Part shown: piece by piece, positions 45,977 through 57,261 of the stretch
How the letters are laid out: every line of letters starts with the position of its first letter
Numbering within the stretch: position 1 is the first letter of the stretch
Origin: Pelobates cultripes
Lineage: Eukaryota > Chordata > Amphibia > Anura > Pelobatidae
Reading direction: 5' to 3'
Assembly (NCBI GenBank): GCA_933207985.1
Contig: OW240916.1
Span: forward strand, 319,441,614-319,505,613
DNA length: 64,000 nucleotides
Made by a program: the position numbers and the translations under genes
The notes under the pieces: generated by a model
Databases searched by the model: none
What the model was told of the DNA's origin: nothing
The model's input: only the letters and a program-made list of their open reading frames with translations

Positions 45977-46512
45977 TTAAAGGGACACTATAGCTTAATG
46001 AAGTGGTTCTGGTGTCTATAGCTGGTCCCTGCAGGCTTTTTAATGTAAATACACACTGTGTGCAGCACTGGCGTTAGTTCATATGGCAGGTCATATGGGT
46101 GGGGCATTGTGATGTGACGTGGGGGCAGCAAATTTTTATTTTGTCTAGGGCGGCAAAAATCCTTGCACCGGCTCTGATCCTGGGCAGGTGCACCAGTCTA
46201 CTTGACTGGTTTTGCCCCCCAGGCCTATGGCTGCCAGCCCTCCCCTGGCCGCTGGGGAGGTCTTTTGGCGGCCGCTGGCGGACTTGTCCTGGCGGCCGAT
46301 GAGTTGCGCCATATCTTCAGTCCTAGTCTTCTAGCAGCGCCATGAAGGGAGGGCACTAACACAGGAAGCACCTCTGGTGACCGTCTGAGTGACTGTCACT
46401 AGCAGTGTCACTTTGAAGCAATGTAAACACTGCCTTTTGTCTGAAAAGTCAGTGTTTACGTTGAAAAGCCTGTAGGGACATGCTATAGACACCAGTACCA
46501 CCACATTAAGCT
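45977..46512. mobile_element. T2-type MITE inside the hAT-type element, itself disrupted
   Basis: Starts TTAAAGGGACACTATAGCTT. T2 core sequence is seen to about 46070 and again from about 46330 (AGGAAGCACCTCTGGTGACC) to CCACATTAAGCTG at 46512. The intervening 46071-46330 looks foreign and includes CCTTGCACCGGCTCTG, another hAT-like end. Confidence 0.6.
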
Positions 46513-46757
46513 GTGTGTGTGCGTCTGCTAGTGAGTGAGCTTGCTTGCATGCGTGTGCCTGCTAGTGAGTGAGCTTGTGTTTTTATGTCAATGAGCTGAT
46601 GTATATCAGTAAGATTGTTTGTCTATGAGGCTGCGTATCAATGAGCTTGTGTGTGTCACTGAAATGTCAGTGAAATTGCCTGTGTCTGCATGTGAGTATG
46701 CTTACTGTATAATTAAACGTTTTACCCTGAAAGGACCAATATTTTATATTAGAAAAG

Positions 46758-46758
<1 letters not shown>

Positions 46759-46798
<40 letters not shown>
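46759..46798. repeat. (TA)n microsatellite
   Basis: About twenty TA dinucleotides. Confidence 0.97.
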
Positions 46799-46799
<1 letters not shown>

Positions 46800-46932
46800 C
46801 TCAATCATCTGTCCTGGAAAGATATAGCCTTACATATTACACGCGACAATATATGGCGCAGTGACTTATGGGGCTGGCACAAATTTTTTTTCCAGGGCTG
46901 CTTTGTATCCCCAGTCCGGCCCTGCTGCCCTC

Positions 46933-49446
46933 TGCTTATCTGTGATTGGCCTGATAACGGCAGGATGGGATAAGGAACAGTAAACGTTTGGAATACAATA
47001 GACTAATAACACAAAATAGTTAAACCCTCCATACTCCAAGTGAAGTAAATGGCTCTCTCTTTGCATGACATCACACGTGGAAACAAAATATCAACCAACT
47101 CCTGCTCCATCCATTGCTTCCCTCTTGTATTTCCGATTTCAATACCTTTATTTACCATCAGTAAGAGGAAGTAGACTGAAGATGGGGCATGCACAATGTG
47201 TTTCCCATAACCCTGGCATAGCAGTTTCTATAGTCTCCGCAGACTCTGGAATCGGTTTGTATAAATGAGAGAAACGCATGCGCGGACATTCGCAGCCAGT
47301 GAATTCTGTCCAAACACGAGCAGAACTGACATCACCAATTTGGGAGTAACGACTTCCACATTACTAATATCTAAGCAGGAGACTAGACTGGAGGTGCCGG
47401 GGGAATCATTTGGTAAACCACTTACTATGGGATGGCACTATAACCACTGTAGTGTGCTGTAGTAATTATGATGCTTAGACTGCCCTTTTACATTCTCCTA
47501 CAGATAAAGAAAGCTGCGGAGACACATAGCCGCAATAAATCTTAAAAAGGTAATAGAGTGGAGACCTTTGACAGAGAGCACGTAATAGATAAGGTGTTAG
47601 TGAGTCAGTAAAGAACTATTTGTTATATTGAACATCTGTGCAAAGTAACTGCAATGCTGACTTATTGCACCATGCCTCCGAAACCTTCCGATATTGGAAG
47701 ATTAATACCTCGTGCAGACACAAATCCCCCCTGCCCTCCCCCGTGCTGTGCTTCTTAGCTCATATACTATACTGTACATCACGGATCACACAAATATATC
47801 ACAACAATGCATTAATACATTCTTTTCTGTCAATTCTGTGTTCGTGTTTACTTTCCATATTACGGAAATGGCACTCACTACTGATTGAGCCACAGACCGT
47901 GGTCCTGGCAGACTCCACACAGCAAATATAACCCAGTTTAGCGATTCATATTGCTGGGCGGTATGTACAGCCCGTTTAGTGTAAAACGATTGAAAACGGT
48001 TTGTTATAGGAGATAAACTTTGGCACATTGGTGTAAGCTAGCAACAGCTGTAAAAATAGAAGGAATTTCTCACTGTGAATTGAAAATTGATCGTAGTTAA
48101 ACAAAGTTGTAAAAGTTGAATAGACAGTCTAAGTGAATTTAATGGGATTTAGCCCATTTATCACATGTCCTGTTAAAGAGAAACTGTCACATTTTTGTTT
48201 TTTTCTTTTCTTCAACCCATCACATTATGGAAGAATTAACTGGGGTTTGGTGTGCCACCATCTTTATGAGAAGCTCTGTGTGTGTGCATGGCTCCTTTCT
48301 GCCTGCAAAGGATCATGGAACTTTTAAATTTGCATTGGATGCCAACCCATCCTTGCATTGGATACAAGTCCAAATACTGTTCGTTTAAATTTTTTTTATT
48401 AAAGCATAACTAATTGGTTGAACTAAGGTTTACTCATTGAATGTCCCATTATGATGAATGAGGTGGATCTGTGAACCAGCCCAGAATTTTATCCACTGTG
48501 CATTTCACAAGGTCTAAATGGGATGAAATAAAATGTCTACTAACAGCAACAGTTGCAGAGTGTGTTCATTCACACACTGAAAGAAAACTTCTGAAATTCC
48601 CATTAATGTTAGCAGACAGTGCGGCGGACGGCTGCCTGTTATGTGTCTCCCCACAGTTAGATAATGTCAGATCCTGCTCATTTGAGAAGCTAATCTCATT
48701 AGTCTGTGACATGTGGTTAGGGTAGCCTAGTGAGGCTGATGCTGATATGAATTACCACGGACATTCTTCTGAAAACTCAGGAAACCTAGAATGGAACGGC
48801 GCTGCTATCACTCAAACACTTCTAACAACAACAAAGTCGGGGCAAAACTAATTTCCTCTCCCTGCTCTTTAACCAGCCTTTAGCACCTGTCTCTACATCA
48901 AACACTAAATGGGCCTCCAGGACGGCTGGATATCCAACTAGGCCCCCGAGATGGCAGAGTGACAGAGACAGGCGTCTTCGCTCAACCAAAGGAATAAAAC
49001 AATAAAAATTTATATAAACGAATAAATCACTTAGTCTTTTCTTGGTTAACCCCTTCAGGACCAGCGACAATCTACCTGTCTTTCTAATGAAATGTCCTGA
49101 TTTTTCAGCAGGGTCACTTCATGCTGATATAAGGTGTCCAAGCTGTGAGATATAGAATTGGCTCACTAGGAGTTAAACACTACAGCATGCAGACTGATGT
49201 AATAAGTGTGAGCAGGACGTTTAACCCGATGTATGTTAATCTTTCACATGATAACGGGACACAAACAGCTATACTTACCATGATTCCACTAAACGCCATA
49301 TAGGATTCTAGAAAATTTTAAGTTTGCCTTCTGGAAATCCTTAACAATTTCCTAAGTAGACATGGTATGTGAAAAGGTCTCTACATAGAAGCTATTACCT
49401 ATATTCAGTATTATAGAGCAGGCAGGGATACGACTTTGTTCACATT
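46933..49446. other. Non-coding intron sequence, no recognised gene
   Basis: A decayed MITE-like end (GGCACTATAACCACTGTAGT ... GACTGCCCTTTTA) is at about 47430-47490 and a TTAAAGAGAAACTGTCAC start near 48173. No exon of another gene was recognised. Confidence 0.5.
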
Positions 49447-49590
49447 ATTATTAGTTATATAGCGCCAACAAATTCCGCAGCGTTGTACAATGGGTGGACT
49501 GACAAACACGTAATATTAACCAGACGAGTTGGATGCACAGGAACAGAGGGGCTGAGAGCTCTGCTTAATGAGCTTACATGCATTATGAGT
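49447..49590 (-). repeat. LINE/SINE-like dispersed repeat, minus orientation
   Basis: ATTAGTTATATAGCGCCAAC, then ATTCCGCAGCGTTGTACAAT, continuing into AGTTGGATGCACAGGAACAG as in the 37793 copy. Confidence 0.75.
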
Positions 49591-49659
49591 TTGTCTTCGG
49601 AGCCGGGGGATGCTGTAAGTGCCAGGGAAATTCACTTCAACCACCCTGCTGGAAAGCTT

Positions 49660-50440
49660 CCCCTAAAATCTATCCCTTCCTGCCAGGGGGCAGAGAAACA
49701 GGGCATGCCGTCACTATACCACCAGGGGGACAGAGATTGTCCTCTATCCTGTCCTGCCACGGGTGCAGAACGTGCCCTCTATCCCGTCCTGCCAAAGGGG
49801 CAAAGCGTGCCCTCTAGCCCGTCCTGCCAGGGGGCAGAGCGTGCCCTCTAGCCCGTCCTGCCAGGGGGGCAGAGAGTGCCCTCTAGCCCGTCCTGCCAGG
49901 GGGGCAGAGAGTGCCCTCTAGCCCGTCCTGCCAGGGGGGCAGAGAGTGCCCTCTAGCCCGTCCTGCCAGGGGGGCAGAGCGTGCCCTCTAGCCCGTCCTG
50001 CCAGGGGGGCAGAGCGTGCCCTCTAGCCCGTCCTGCCAGGGGGCAGAGCGTGCCCTCTAGCCCGTCCTGCCAGGGGGGCAGAGCGTGCCCTCTAGCCCGT
50101 CCTGCCAGGGGGGCAGAGCGTGCCCTCTATCCCGTCCTGCCAGGGGGGCAGAGCGTGCCCTCTATCCCGTCCTGCCAGGGGGGCAGAGAGTGCCCTCTAG
50201 CCCGTACTGCCAGGGGGGCAGAGAGTGCCCTCTAGCCCGTCATGCCAGGGGGGCAGAGCGTGCCCTCTAGCCCGTCCTGCCAGGGGGGCAGAGCGTGCCC
50301 TCTAGCCCGTCCTGCCAGGGGGGCAGAGAGTGCCCTCTAGCCCGTCCTGCCAGGGGGGCAGAGAGTGCCCTCTAGCCCGTCCTGCCAGGGGGGCAGAGAG
50401 TGCCCTCTAGCCCGTACTGCCAGGGGGGCTGAGCGTGGAA
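49660..50440. repeat. 35-bp G/C-rich minisatellite, about twenty copies
   Basis: Unit GGGGGGCAGAGCGTGCCCTC plus TAGCCCGTCCTGCCA (35 bp), with GCGTG/GAGTG and TAGCC/TATCC variants. The first copies are degenerate. Each unit brings a run of six G. The open frames through it are artefacts. Confidence 0.95.
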
Positions 50441-53195
50441 TAGCCTTCATATAGAGATGGTTCAGATGAACATACTGGTAAAGTTCTAACTTTTCCAACT
50501 CTTTCCCTTCTCTTGCCTAGAGTAACATATTAAACACACACACATTCTGGATACAAAGTTCTCCACAGACTGGAAATAAAATATTAAATACAGAGCTCCA
50601 TGTAGAAACTGTATCAGTCTAGGTTGACGGGTCAGGTGCAGACATCCCGTCATTTTGTCAGTGCACCCCCACTGCTGTGTTCCTACCTGGTGCCCAGGTG
50701 TCTCAATGACAAATGACTGGTCGACCTGTGCTAAAGTAGGCATAGTGTGACATCCTGGCCTGTTCATGGGGTCAGAGTACGGGTGACTAAAAGGTGAATC
50801 CTGTGCTGTAGAGCTACATGTGCATTATCAACTGTAAAGCAGGGGGTCTTCTTTTTGGTAATCCCTGGATTAGTAGAGCCTTTCTTTAACCAGGGAAGAC
50901 AAAATGCCAAAGGCCAATCGCCAGCCATCACTACAGCGCTGGGTGGACGCCTGGAATTCTTATCCGGATTATTTTAACAAGTTCAATAATGCAGAGCACA
51001 CTTTAGTTTTAGCTGTTGAACGTTTTTTCCCTTTTTTTAAAAAATCCAACTAGAACGGGAAGTTAGTACCTGATCGATGAGCCATTGTCTGTCAGACCAT
51101 GAATCGAAGTAGGTGATACAATATATTTAAAGGTCATTCAGTTTATTCCTTAGCAACAGTAGCTATGGGAGATGTGCAAGTCAATATTTGCAGCTAATCT
51201 CCGTGACAGTTGTGCTAAGATGGATTCAGACACCATTATCACTGTGGCAGCACAGATGCTTACAGCTGTGAAGGGCTGTCAGAATTCTGGATTGCTAACT
51301 TGTTGCTCATTGTGTACTGCGCTCTATCTGTTCCGATATTCCACAATTTTAAAATGAGATTAATTTCTAGAATGGTGTATTGGCAATGTTACATGTTCTG
51401 CCTCTTTGATACTGAGCATTGTTTATGGGACACGCCAGATGAGATCAAAGGCCAAGGAGATAACGTTGTACGGTGTAATATGTACAAAGCATTCCCCAGG
51501 ACACCTATTCACATTCGGGCTACAAGATCCGAAACACTGAATAAATAAATAAATAAATAAATAATAATAGGTCCCCAGATGGCAGCACCCAATATGAAAA
51601 GGAGCCTGTCTGTGGCTGGATGAGAATGACTGGATTTAGAGTCCTATAACAGCTCTGTAGCTATACTGGCTGTCACAAGTGCAGCCCTAAAATGACATTC
51701 ACATATAATCAATCAATGTCAATCGACAGATGTTTATTACTAGATCTCAATAGCAGGGGTTTCTGGGAGAGGTTTAGAAGTCCATCCCCCATGGCCCTTG
51801 TTTTGCGGTATATACACTTTCTTTCTATTGGGACTGTTTTCCCTTTTTTGTATTTTTGTTTTTTATGCTCCTTCCTGGTCGGGATTTACGTTTTGGTTAT
51901 TTTTGATTTTGAAACATTACGTTTAATAATATATGTAACATGTTTATGTAAAAATCCATATTTTTCTATGTTTGCATATTACCCTGTTTTATGGTCACTT
52001 CTATATCGGGTCTTCACTTCCCTGTATATTGTATAGTTGATTGGGGTTGGAGTATTTGTTATTGTTTATATATTTTGCTTTTGTATTATTAAAAACAACC
52101 ACTTTTCAATGAAAATATTTGAAAGGACATTGGAGAAGCTAATTTTGTAGAGGAAAACATACAAGTGGTTTTCGGCATCTTTTACCAAGTCATCCAGCTG
52201 CCAATGTGCAAGTGTGAGTTCTGATATGTTCTCACACTGTTGGTGAATCAGGGGGTCACTAAAATAAAACTGGGCTTCTCCTTGAAATTAACAAATTTGT
52301 TAAACAAAGGACAATAAATGTAATAAATGAGATCTTTATTGAGCTGCTGTGCAGTTATCAGTGTGTTGTGATAATACTACTTTACTAGTTTAGAATTTCT
52401 TTAGATATTGGAACAAGGTGTCATATCAGCGGTCTTGGACCTATACTAGAGTGTGGAGTCTTGCACCAGTTCTCGACATATATAGCCGGTGCAATCAGAA
52501 GAGGTAAGGAGTAACTGCTAACCATGATGGGATGGAACGTGTAGTGTATACAAGAGTAAGGACAGCTCATATAACTTCACAGTTTAACTGTACAAATGAC
52601 TAAGGTGTGGGGTTTAGCTTAGCAATAAAACATTTACTGCCGCAAGGAATGTGAAGGAAGTGTTGTAAATATAAAGATATTATACTTTTTACATCAAACT
52701 GGAAACTAATACATCACATTACCCTGAATGAGTTATGGACTGTGGGTGCTTTACAGATAAACCAGGCTTATCCCAATTACAGATACTAATTACTAACCTG
52801 TCCTAAAGGTTTCTTGTCAGTGTAGGCCTGGAAGGTCTGTAGCACCCTTACCAGGGGTGAAATTACTACTTGCCCTGGCTGAATTTTGCTCACCAATGGC
52901 TAGTGGAAATCCTGAGCCATGCACGAACATGTATATAGAATTCAAAGTGAATTTCAAATGTTTGGCCAAAATAGACAATTTGGAAAGATTCTAAAAGGTC
53001 TGTTTTTTAGTTTATCTATTTTGCCTGAAAACATACTTACAGTTTCAAGAATAACGTTCTACTAGAATTGCTTATTACTTTATTTCAGAATAGCACAGGA
53101 GGGGGAGGTAACAGACAAATAGCCAAAACTCTATTCTAGACACAAAGTCAATTCAGCCAACAATACTGTAATAGGCTGTATACATGGTGATGGGA
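50441..53195. other. Non-coding intron sequence, no recognised gene
   Basis: Contains an (AAAT)n tract at about 51541-51567, probably a retroposon tail, and a T-rich segment at 51830-52090. No exon was recognised. Confidence 0.5.
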
Positions 53196-53530
53196 CTGGG
53201 TCTAGTCAGGGTGTAAGACAGGCTAAGGGTCAAGGTGTAAGATAGGACAGGGTATAGGTCAGGGTGTAAAATGGAACTGGGTATAGGACAATGTATAGGT
53301 CAAGGTGTACAACAGGACAGTGTATAGGTCAGGGTGTAGGACAGTCAGTGTATAGATCAAGGTGTATGACAGGACAGTGTATAGGCCAGGACAGTGTGTA
53401 GGTCATGGTGTAGGATGGTTAAGGTGTAGGACAGAGTGTAGGACTGGACAGTGTATAAATTAGGGTGTAAGATGGAACAGTGTATAGGTCAGGGTGTAGG
53501 ACAAAAAGGGTATATATATATATATATGTC
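53196..53530. repeat. Degenerate minisatellite with TA run
   Basis: Units of GGTGTAGGACAGTGTATAGG type, variable in length, ending in (TA)n at about 53510-53527. Confidence 0.88.
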
Positions 53531-53729
53531 ATGGTATAGAAGGTATGGCTTGATTTTGCACTACATATTCTTTTAGACTACATACACCAGAGATAGTCAA
53601 GGGGAAGGACTACAACCATGATACTTTAACAGGCAGACAAAGCATCACAATAGTTGTGGTCTTACAACAGCTGGAAGTCTAATGAGCATCATGGGAAATC
53701 TACTTCACCTGGGTTAGTACCATCACTGA

Positions 53730-53960
53730 GATACAAGTGTCCGATTCATTCAGTCTGGGGTACTAATGTCCGATTCATTCAATCTAGGGTACTAATGTCC
53801 GATTCATTCAGTCTGGGGTACTAATGTCCGATTCATTCAGTCTGGGGTACTAATGTCCGATTCATTCAATCTAGGGTACTAATGTCCAATTCAATCAGTC
53901 TGGGGTACTAATGTCCGATTCATTCAATCTGGGGTACTAATGTCCGATTCAATCTGAGGC
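53730..53960. repeat. 29-bp minisatellite, about eight copies
   Basis: Unit GGGGTACTAATGTCCGATTC plus ATTCAGTCT, with CAATCTA variants and one shortened copy. It lies about 120 bases inside the intron from the LHFPL2 donor site. Confidence 0.95.
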
Positions 53961-54079
53961 TTTGCGTGAAACATCCTCAGTTGGTCTCAGAACACAGCCC
54001 ATCATCCACTTTAAACAAGCAAGTAAATACAATTATTAGGACATATGTACATAGTAGCGAGGGTAATGAATGCACCTAC

Positions 54080-54500
54080 CTGCAATTCCTTGTAGCAGCC
54101 CGCAGACATTGAATATGCTTTTCTTCATCACACTTTGAATACACATGGTGAAAACAGACACAAATGCCACAATACAGAGAATAGAGATTCCCACGGCTAG
54201 GAAGATGGCAGTCGCCTGCCAGAATCCACTAGCGATTTCATTGAAATGCTCTGCATACGGACCACACAGTGTCGCTCTCCGCGAATCCTGTACGTGAGAC
54301 AATTTAATACAGCGTCCATAGATGCCCAGTGAGGGACCATTGAATTCCTGCTGTCCCCCAGTCCTGTTGTCCACCTCTGTGTTTTTGGATTTGCCAATCA
54401 GCCAGTCCGCACTCATAAAGGCGATGAGCTCGCCAAACGCCACAACGATGCTCAGTATGGTCCATAGCATCGAGCGGCAAGTTACGATTACATGACACAT
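54080..54500 (-). CDS. LHFPL2: LHFPL2 first coding exon (residues 1-140 and base 1 of codon 141)
   Basis: Encodes the N-terminal half of LHFPL tetraspan subfamily member 2, a four-pass membrane protein of the claudin/PMP22-like superfamily. I chose the ATG at 54498-54500: it gives [13 protein letters not shown], the conserved LHFPL2 start, within a good context (CCACC before ATG). The upstream in-frame ATG at 54560 is probably 5' UTR. Helix 1 is about residues 11-31, followed by the long first loop (32-95) with W33 and cysteines at C64 and C79 in GIYGRCI and LCGPYAE; NRT at 45-47 is a possible N-glycosylation site. Helix 2 is about residues 98-120. The exon ends ...LLQGIA G before donor GTAGGT at 54079. 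Joined to 26615-26871 it gives 225 residues, close to the 228 of the human protein. The loop segment 37-57 is the least conserved part. Confidence 0.95.
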
Positions 54501-54591
54501 GGTGGACTGCGCTGACTGCTGCCCAGTGGGGTCAAACTGGCACACAATGAGAAAGTTCAATGCTTTGCAATGTATTTATTTTGAGGGTAGG
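54501..54591 (-). other. LHFPL2: Putative 5' UTR part of the LHFPL2 ATG exon
   Basis: Upstream of the start codon on the minus strand, TTGTTTTTTTTAG ends at 54592 and is a credible acceptor, which would start this exon at 54591. Mammalian LHFPL2 also has non-coding 5' exons. Another AG nearer the ATG cannot be excluded. Confidence 0.45.
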
Positions 54592-56639
54592 CTAAAAAAA
54601 ACAACCATGCAAAATCCCAAATCAGAAAAGAAATCCAGACTCGTAGGGTTTTTTGTCTTTATTCCTCCAGACAGGGATTTGTTCTCAATGGAAAGTGTTT
54701 CTCCTCCGTCTGAGGCTGCAGTTAGTTCAGCTCTTGCACAGATACTGTAACATGATTCCAGGGCTGTTTCGGTAGTTCCCAGGCACTGCCCACCAGGCTG
54801 ACATCACAGGCCTACAGGAGAAACAAGGGAAGAATGGCTAGCTGTGTGATCACATTATCACAGACACAATGTACCCAAATTAACATAACAAACATGTAAT
54901 AATGGGTCACTCTGCATGCACCATCCCACAGGGCACATCTCACAAACTGACTGTCTTAGGATTCTCATTTTCAAAACATAGGTTCTAGGAAGGAATGTCA
55001 GAACCCCATCCCTTTTCTCAGTTTGTAGTAACCTGCCCTGGAGTACATAGAAATCATATGCTGCAGAATGCAAATTAAGTAATTGATTAAGGAGGGATTA
55101 ATTAATGATATTCCAACAGCAGCACAGTTCGATTATAGATGGGGAGCACTTTTTATGTCTAGTTAATGAGCATGAAGCAATGAAGGTGTGACTGTTCTCG
55201 GCCTGAGAAATGAATTACATGAATGATAGCCTACAAGGTCTGTGTGAATAAGGGGCAGCCAGGATTAGTAACAGGGGGGGAGGGGGCGCTTAATGACTTT
55301 CCAAAACAGACCTAGAGCTTTCCATACCCGTCATATTATTAATGTGTGACTTTTAGCGGAAAGGACCCGGCAGTAATACAGGATCCAAAGGGAAATGTGC
55401 CTCTTCCCAATGAGCAAAATACCCTGAATTCAGGTCAGTGTGACCATTGTATGGAATCCTTTACACATATTTGTTACAAAATAATTTGTTTAATAAAATA
55501 CAAACGTGTTAATTTAGTTCACAAATCCCTATAAAAGATCTAACCAAATAAAACACAGGTAGAATAGGCTGGGAGGGGGGATGGATTGACCTATTCAGTG
55601 CTGTGGATTTATATAACTATAGACTTTCAGTTTACAGAAATGCAGAGTTACTTGAATAAACCCCACTGTCTCTGGAAGCACTGAGAGAGTTAAACACACA
55701 GACATTGATTTCTTGAGATTGACTCAGTGTTAACTTTCTGCTTTCCCAGAACCACATGCTGGAAGGGAGAAAACGCAACGCACCCTCAGGCTACCAGAAG
55801 GTTAAATTATGATCAATTAGGGAGGTGCTAAGCCCTAATTAGAAAATGATTGCTCAACAAAAACACATGTTCAGAAGCCACATTTTACAATGAGTGTGTT
55901 TGTGAGCATAGCTAGCTAATCAATACACTGTCACTGTCTGCATGCTTTGAAAACCACCACATCAAACAATCTGTTACAGCGGAGAGCGCTTTCTGTGATG
56001 GGCCATCCCAGTGCTAAAAAGGTTCCCAAAATGCAACATTAACAGGCTTATTCAACAAAGTGAGAAATCAAAGAGAATTTCACATTTCAGGCCAAAGTAG
56101 TCAAACTGGAAGCATACCTAACTTTTTTCCCACTTCAGCTATTTTGGCCTTAAATTTTAAATTCACCTAAAATTCTCCCTCCAGTGAATTACCCTATATA
56201 TGCCTTGAGACGGGCCATTGATTTTAAAGCCTCATCGTATCAGGGGTTAGTCAATAATAACCGAATTGTAGTAAATAAAAATCCAAACTGTAAAACCTAG
56301 GAACAAGCAGCCACCTAGAGTGACCTGGAGAGTTTGGCCCAATGTGCTATTTTAGTAAATACTGCCATTTGGTGTTTAAGAAAACATTGGCTTTGGTTAG
56401 AATAATCCTTGCTTGGATCCCTTCACGTTTGGCTGAAGAGGATAATGTATACAGAGTGCTGGGCAGTGATATTCACCTAGCATAGGTTTTTATTAACTAA
56501 CTCAGTTGTTGTGAATTGCTAATAAATGTGTAGGCAAAATAAACAAACCAAAACTGCTGCTTGTAACACAGCGGGATGCTTTCAAGTCCGCTATTTTTGC
56601 CTAAATGTTGCTTCAATTTCAATCCTCCTAACCGGCGTA
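54592..56639. other. Non-coding 5' side of LHFPL2, no recognised element
   Basis: Probably 5' UTR intron or upstream sequence. No exon, promoter or RNA gene could be assigned. A G-rich patch is near 55276-55290. Confidence 0.45.
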
Positions 56640-56782
56640 CCCAAAAGGTGAATTCCCAGATGTTTTAAAACTACAGCTTCCATGATGCTAGGTCTTTCTA
56701 AAAGCATTCTAAAAACATGCAAAGCATCATGGGAGCTGTAGTTCTACAACATTGGGTGGATCTACCTTTTTGGGCACCCTTG
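56640..56782. mobile_element. Short hairpin MITE
   Basis: Imperfect inverted repeat of 143 bp. CCCAAAAGGTGAATTCCCAG at the left pairs with CTACCTTTTTGGG at the right, and the internal CTACAGCTTCCATGATGC pairs with GCATCATGGGAGCTGTAG. Fragments of the same type occur at 39845-39900 and about 53610-53700. Confidence 0.75.
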
Positions 56783-57261
56783 CTCTACAATTCAGGGAAT
56801 AAACACCATATGGGTCCAGGAAAATATGGCGGAATTGGCAACTCAACCTATAAGGGGAATGTAAATTAATTAAATAAAATCATTACCTCCCCCAACATGT
56901 ATCGCCCAGTGCGCTGGGAGAAAACAGGCCATAACGTGACAACATATATTAAAGACAATCTGTCAAACTCACCAAGGTGACACAATGACAAAACACTCTT
57001 AACACTTGCAGTTCCACAGTACAAGTGGCATGCCGTAGATATTTCTTTTAAACGGATTGATTAAAGGATTTTAAGGACAGCTAATCTTAGAACATCTGAA
57101 ATATTTTTTTGTGTAGAAAATTTTTTCTTTAATCTTTAAAACCCTATCACTTACAAACAAAAACATAACCCACTATATTTATAAATAGATTTAAAAAAAA
57201 AAAAGTTTTAAAATCATTTAAATGTTGGCCATTCTACTATAGACAAACAATTAACAATAAC
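56783..57261. other. Non-coding, no recognised element
   Basis: AT-rich. Nothing is recognised. Confidence 0.5.

Larger units (their letters stand above)
44384..46932. mobile_element. hAT-type element, 2.5 kb, with internal arrays
   Basis: Termini are CAGGGCCGGACTGG at 44392 and CCAGTCCGGCCCTG ending at 46924, perfect inverted repeats over 14 bases. The flanks ACGCCCTC and CTGCCCTC match at 6 of 8. The left interior has a CCGGGA...TCCCGG hairpin, and the right end has GGGCTGGCACAAA. No transposase was found. The interior holds a GA-rich array, a CA-rich array, a T2 MITE and a TA run, so it has grown by insertion and expansion. Confidence 0.8.
26872..54079 (-). other. LHFPL2: LHFPL2 intron, 27.2 kb
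   Basis: Bounded on the minus strand by GTAGGT (donor, 54079 downwards) and TTTCCCTCACAG (acceptor). It contains nearly all the T2 MITEs, two hAT-type elements and at least ten separate tandem arrays described below. No other host exon was recognised on either strand. Confidence 0.9.

Noticed and set aside
54501..54560. Longer LHFPL2 start at the upstream in-frame ATG (54560)
   Set aside because: The conserved family N-terminus begins MCHVIVTC at 54500 with better initiation context; the extra residues are not family-like.
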